From: Semisulcospira habei
Taxonomy: Eukaryota > Mollusca > Gastropoda > Semisulcospiridae
Length of the DNA: 64,000 nt
Assembly (NCBI GenBank): GCA_036245525.1
Contig: BTPG01000005.1
Span: 208,353,242 to 208,417,241 of the forward strand
Reading direction: 5' to 3'
Part shown: positions 60,797 to 64,000 of the stretch, piece by piece
How positions within the stretch are numbered: the stretch's first letter is position 1
Layout: the number at the start of each line of letters is the position of its first letter
The notes under the pieces: generated by a model
Told to the model about the DNA's origin: nothing
Databases searched by the model: none
Seen by the model: the letters and a program-made list of their open reading frames with translations, nothing else
Program-made: the position numbers and the translations under genes

Positions 60797-60858
60797 CACT
60801 AGTTGCTTCCCTCGATTCGCTCCGTGAGCGGAGCGAATCCAGGGAAGCAACTAGTGCG
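60797..60858. repeat. Near-perfect hairpin, ~28-bp arms
   Basis: ACTAGTTGCTTCCCTCGATT CGCTCCG and its reverse, centred at about 60826, with one extra base in the right arm. Confidence 0.9.
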
Positions 60859-61627
60859 GTTGTGACCTTCCCAAAAACAACTGATTCTAGTGCAATACTG
60901 GTGTACTTTGACAAAACATTGTTTTTCATCAACAAACACAACCATTTTCCTCAGGCATCGAAGGCGACGTTTAGTTCCTTTGGGAATGTTATATTGGATA
61001 TGAAACATTCAAAAAACATTGGCAGTCGACATAATGAGAAGGTCATTCGCACACTCGCAAAAGTAACTAACCTTCTTTTGTTCATGCAGCCAAACGGTTT
61101 ACGGTGATGGTGGCAGCCTGCACAAAACAGGTGAAGTCTTTGTTTGCAAGACTTATCACATAAAGTTGCACCACCAAAATCACTGAGGAAATGCAAAACT
61201 CAAAACTGAATGGAAGAATCTGTGGCAATTTCATCTCATCAAGCCCAAAAAGTGACATACAATGATCATTTCTAGTATTGGTCAAGAGCAAATTATTGAA
61301 CATGATACCGTGCATTCTGCGACACATACTCTCCGGCATGCCCTTTGCATCAACAGCAATAAAACAACTCATAATGATTAACATACAGTGCATCACAAAG
61401 GTATTTGCCTCATTGCTGAATCGGCTCAAAGCTCCGCATGCTGAACCCAACTGGCCCGCTCACAGTGAACCACACATCCATTCACACGCTGAACACACAG
61501 GACAACCAGGTGGTGTCAAGGGTGACCTTAGATATCCACATTTCAGAAATGTTGGTCACTTGCCTCTGAAACTTGTCAAGCTGGGCTTAGCCCCTTCACT
61601 GGGAAATTATTTTTCTGAAATCTTTTT

Positions 61628-62233
61628 TAAGCTTTTAGCCCCACGGGTGCTTTCCCCAAATTTTCAAAGCGTTACTGAACGACTATGTTCCAGCTGCAGG
61701 AGGTGGACTGATCATGATAATTCAAGGGTAATCTTTTTTAAGCCTTTTAGCCCCACGGGTGCTTTCCCCAAATTTTCAAAGCGTTACTGAACGACTATGT
61801 TCCAACTTAGCCCCACGGGTGCTTTCCCCAAATTTTCAAAGCGTTACTGAACGACTATGTTCCAACTTAGCCCCACGGGTGCTTTCCCCAAATTTTCAAA
61901 GCGTTACTGAACGACTATGTTCCAGCTTAGCCCCACGGGTGCTTTCCCCAAATTTTCAAAGCGTTACTGAACGACTATGTTCCAGCTTAGCCCCACGGGT
62001 GCTTTCCCCAAATTTTCAAAGCGTTACTGAACGACTATGTTCCAGCTTAGCCCCACGGGTGCTTTCCCCAAATTTTCAAAGCGTTACTGAACGAATATGT
62101 TCCAGCTGCAGGAGGTGGACTGATCATGATAATTCAAGGGTAGTGCCAGATGAGCTTGGTCATCTGGCACTACCCTTGAATTATCATGATCAATCCACCT
62201 CCTGCTGCAGGGTCCTGGGGCTAAATGGGTTAA
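61628..62233 (+). repeat. Family A MITE with a 60-bp unit amplified to six tandem copies
   Basis: Six copies of a 60-bp unit (TTAGCCCCACGGGTGCTTTC ... CTGAACGACTATGTTCCAAC) occupy 61747-62106, nearly identical. An earlier copy is at 61637. The unit is the left flank of a family A element whose palindrome and right end follow (62107-62233, ending GGGCTAAATGGGTTAA). Because 60 is a multiple of 3, a 20-residue repeat frame is open through the array, but it is not a real gene. Confidence 0.9.
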
Positions 62234-63139
62234 TTCAACTCCATTGAGTCCAAGTCATCCAAAGGACATAGACACAGAGTGGTTTCAGCAAGTGTCATGG
62301 ATCCTCATGAGGCCCTGCAGCTGCGAAGGCTCATGAAGATCTATGCCTCTTGCATTTGGATTGTGTTTACATTTTCTCGGCAACGAAAGAGTTACAGCGG
62401 AGCTGAAGTAGAACGGGAGGGACAACCCCAGTGCCTGAAGAACCCCCCCCCCCCCCGACAGTTTATCCAAATTAACACGGCAACACATTATCAATACAAC
62501 TTTACAAGTTGTACATTCTGCTACTATCTTTTAAAGTGTGGTCTCAGCAAACCTCAGAGGGATGACTCAAACCTCCAACTGACTTACTGTTTTCTAGCAC
62601 ATTCTCATCAACATGCTGAATCATACCATTCCTAAAATTCTAAACCAAAATTTTGGTGGTTGGCTGGCCATCTTTTTGTCCAACGGATGTGTGCGTGTGG
62701 TCACCATTGTGATATTAAGCACATACGTCTGTCTGTATCTCCTAACACCAACCCATTTCTATTGCAGAACTATGACAGTCAAAATCAGCATACAATCCAT
62801 TGCAATGTTCAGCCTGGGACCGGTTCAGCCTGATTTGCTTCTCTGCAATTGTGACGAGTCTCAGTTTCTTGTATCAGCAAGAGGCCTCGATTCTCATGAA
62901 CCCCTGCAGCTGCAGGGCTCATGATAATTTAGGCCTCTTGCTAGGCCTCATTACTTTTCTGCTCCTCTGTGTGAGGAAGTCCGCTCAAGAGTTCGCTCTA
63001 TGACTGCATCAACAGCTGACTGCTTCAAAGACAGAATTTGCCACGGAGTGAGGTTTCACTGTACAAGAAATACATGTACATGATGGGCAGCAGAGCGCCA
63101 CTGTGCTATCACAGTACTTCGTGGGTGGGTGGCCCTGCG

Positions 63140-63588
63140 TTAGGACTGGGAGGCCGCAGGGATGGATTCTGCTATCACTGTTTTCACGTCCTCCAGAATG
63201 TTGGAAAGGAAACTGTCGTCTGTGCTTTTGCCGTCCACTGCTAGGCTGCCGTTCACCTGTGGATGTCAAGCGAAGTTAATGGCTGTTCTTGTCATAACAA
63301 TGATGAGTGGCTGCTTATTTAGTCATTACATAAATACACGCAAAAAATCCTCTTGCATTCACACACAGCATCTCAGACAACTGCGTGTCAGAACTGATTA
63401 CTCACTGCTGTTTTCTCACACTCAGTCACAGCATACATTACAACAGAAGACACATGGACATACACAAGGACACCGACACACATACAGAGCGACAGAACTG
63501 TTACTAACCATTTTGACTAGCAAGCAGACCGGGTGGTCCTGGATGGAGCGGCTAAACAGCGAGACACTGTCCGCCACTTGTTCAACAA
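63140..63588 (-). CDS. Unrecognised gene, last two coding exons
   Basis: Proposed join 63588-63509, 63256-63140. The first acceptor TTATATTACAG precedes VEQVADSVSLFSRSIQDHPV and CLLVKM, and the donor AAAATG|GTTAGT is phase 0. The second acceptor ACATCCACAG precedes VNGSLAVDGKSTDDSFLSNI and LEDVKTVIAESIPAASQS, then TAA at 63142-63140. Phases agree and codon use looks normal. The segment is mixed charged/hydrophobic and probably helical. I cannot assign a family. Upstream exons lie right of the window, since 63600-64000 is mostly palindromic repeats. Confidence 0.6.
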
Positions 63589-63660
63589 CTGTAATATAAG
63601 GCAAGAAACACGGATGTGACTACTTTTCCGTGTTCCCAAATGATGTCAGTCTGGTCAGAG

Positions 63661-63912
63661 ATTAACCCTCTGGCTGACTGTAGCGGTTTTTGTCATAATG
63701 ATTCCTGCATGAATCATAACAAAAACGGCTACCGACAGCAAAAGGACTAACTCTCACTTTTCTTAACACATTCCAGACGTGCTGCATCCGGATAAGCGGC
63801 TTTAGGCCGCGTATCTGGATGCGGCATGTCTCGAATGAGTTAATCTTTTGGCTATAGGTAGCACCTCTTGTCCAGGTGAGACAAAAAGCTTGACCGACAG
63901 CCAAAGGGTTAC
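63661..63912. mobile_element. Chain of TTAA palindromes (families C and CCGGAT-type)
   Basis: Family C at 63661-63752 (CCCTCTGGCTGACTGTAGCG...). A TTAACACATTCCAGACGTGC ... TCTCGAATGAGTTAA palindrome at 63761-63843 then shares its last TTAA with another family C element ending near 63912 (ACAGCCAAAGGGTTA). Confidence 0.75.
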
Positions 63913-64000
63913 AGTGTAACTCACGCCAGCATCATCTCCTTTCACAAGAGAACTAAGTGAACTGTATAACCAATTCAGCCTTAACACGTCACAAATATAG

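Larger units (their letters stand above)
55073..63139. other. Intergenic region rich in palindromic elements, no gene recognised
   Basis: Between NDUFAF2 and the unrecognised gene at 63.1-63.6 kb. It holds MITEs of families A-F, a 60-bp tandem array, a hairpin at 60.8 kb and CA repeats. No splice-consistent exon set was found. Part of it may be 3' untranslated sequence of the minus-strand gene. Confidence 0.45.

Noticed and set aside
61759..62247. 162-residue repeat protein on the plus strand
   Set aside because: It is the read-through of a 60-bp DNA tandem array inside a MITE, continuing into the palindrome.

Overview
The window looks like nuclear DNA of an animal. Genes are split by long introns with GT-AG boundaries, and the spaces between exons are packed with non-LTR retrotransposons and short palindromic elements. 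The repeat mix (RTE-type LINEs, tandem-repeat blocks, Penelope-like hammerhead remnants) and the gene set suggest a lophotrochozoan, most likely a gastropod mollusc; the phylum is an inference and the species is unknown.

Four genes can be supported. (1) A minus-strand gene encoding a doublecortin-doublecortin-PLAT protein related to retinitis pigmentosa 1 (RP1). Its first five coding exons lie between 16119 and 1869, and its 3' part is outside the left edge. (2) A minus-strand TRIR homologue (telomerase RNA component interacting RNase), four phase-0 coding exons from 44022 to 28031, predicted 876 aa. The C-terminal part matches the short vertebrate protein, while a large N-terminal extension carries arginine/aspartate decapeptide repeats. 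(3) A plus-strand NDUFAF2 (complex I assembly factor) gene, six exons from 44198 to 54586, predicted 165 aa. It is head-to-head with TRIR across a 175-bp shared promoter. (4) The last two exons of an unrecognised minus-strand gene at 63588-63140.

The rest is mostly mobile DNA. A LINE coding for reverse transcriptase and a C-terminal zinc finger occupies the left edge, and a 5'-truncated relative with a 14-bp target duplication lies near 20 kb. Two full-length RTE elements sit in introns: 9281-12577 in the RP1-like gene (antisense to it) and 47790-51092 in NDUFAF2 (sense to it). Both have 13-bp target duplications and both have lost endonuclease catalytic residues. Dozens of palindromic elements begin TTAACCC and end GGGTTAA, which suggests piggyBac-type non-autonomous elements. 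Several abut one another and share a TTAA.

Two of these palindromic elements have been split by larger insertions: a 6.6-kb GC-rich block with long inverted ends (28445-35080) inside TRIR intron 3, and a 2.9-kb AT-rich block (39898-42778) inside TRIR intron 1. The AT-rich block carries a 20-bp motif every ~179 bp, often as an inverted pair. Other notable structures are a pair of stem-loop units with oppositely oriented loops (25.4-25.66 kb), an in-frame 27-bp triplication of an NDUFAF2 splice donor, and a G-tract minisatellite at 19.1-19.65 kb. No transposase for the TTAA elements was recognised.
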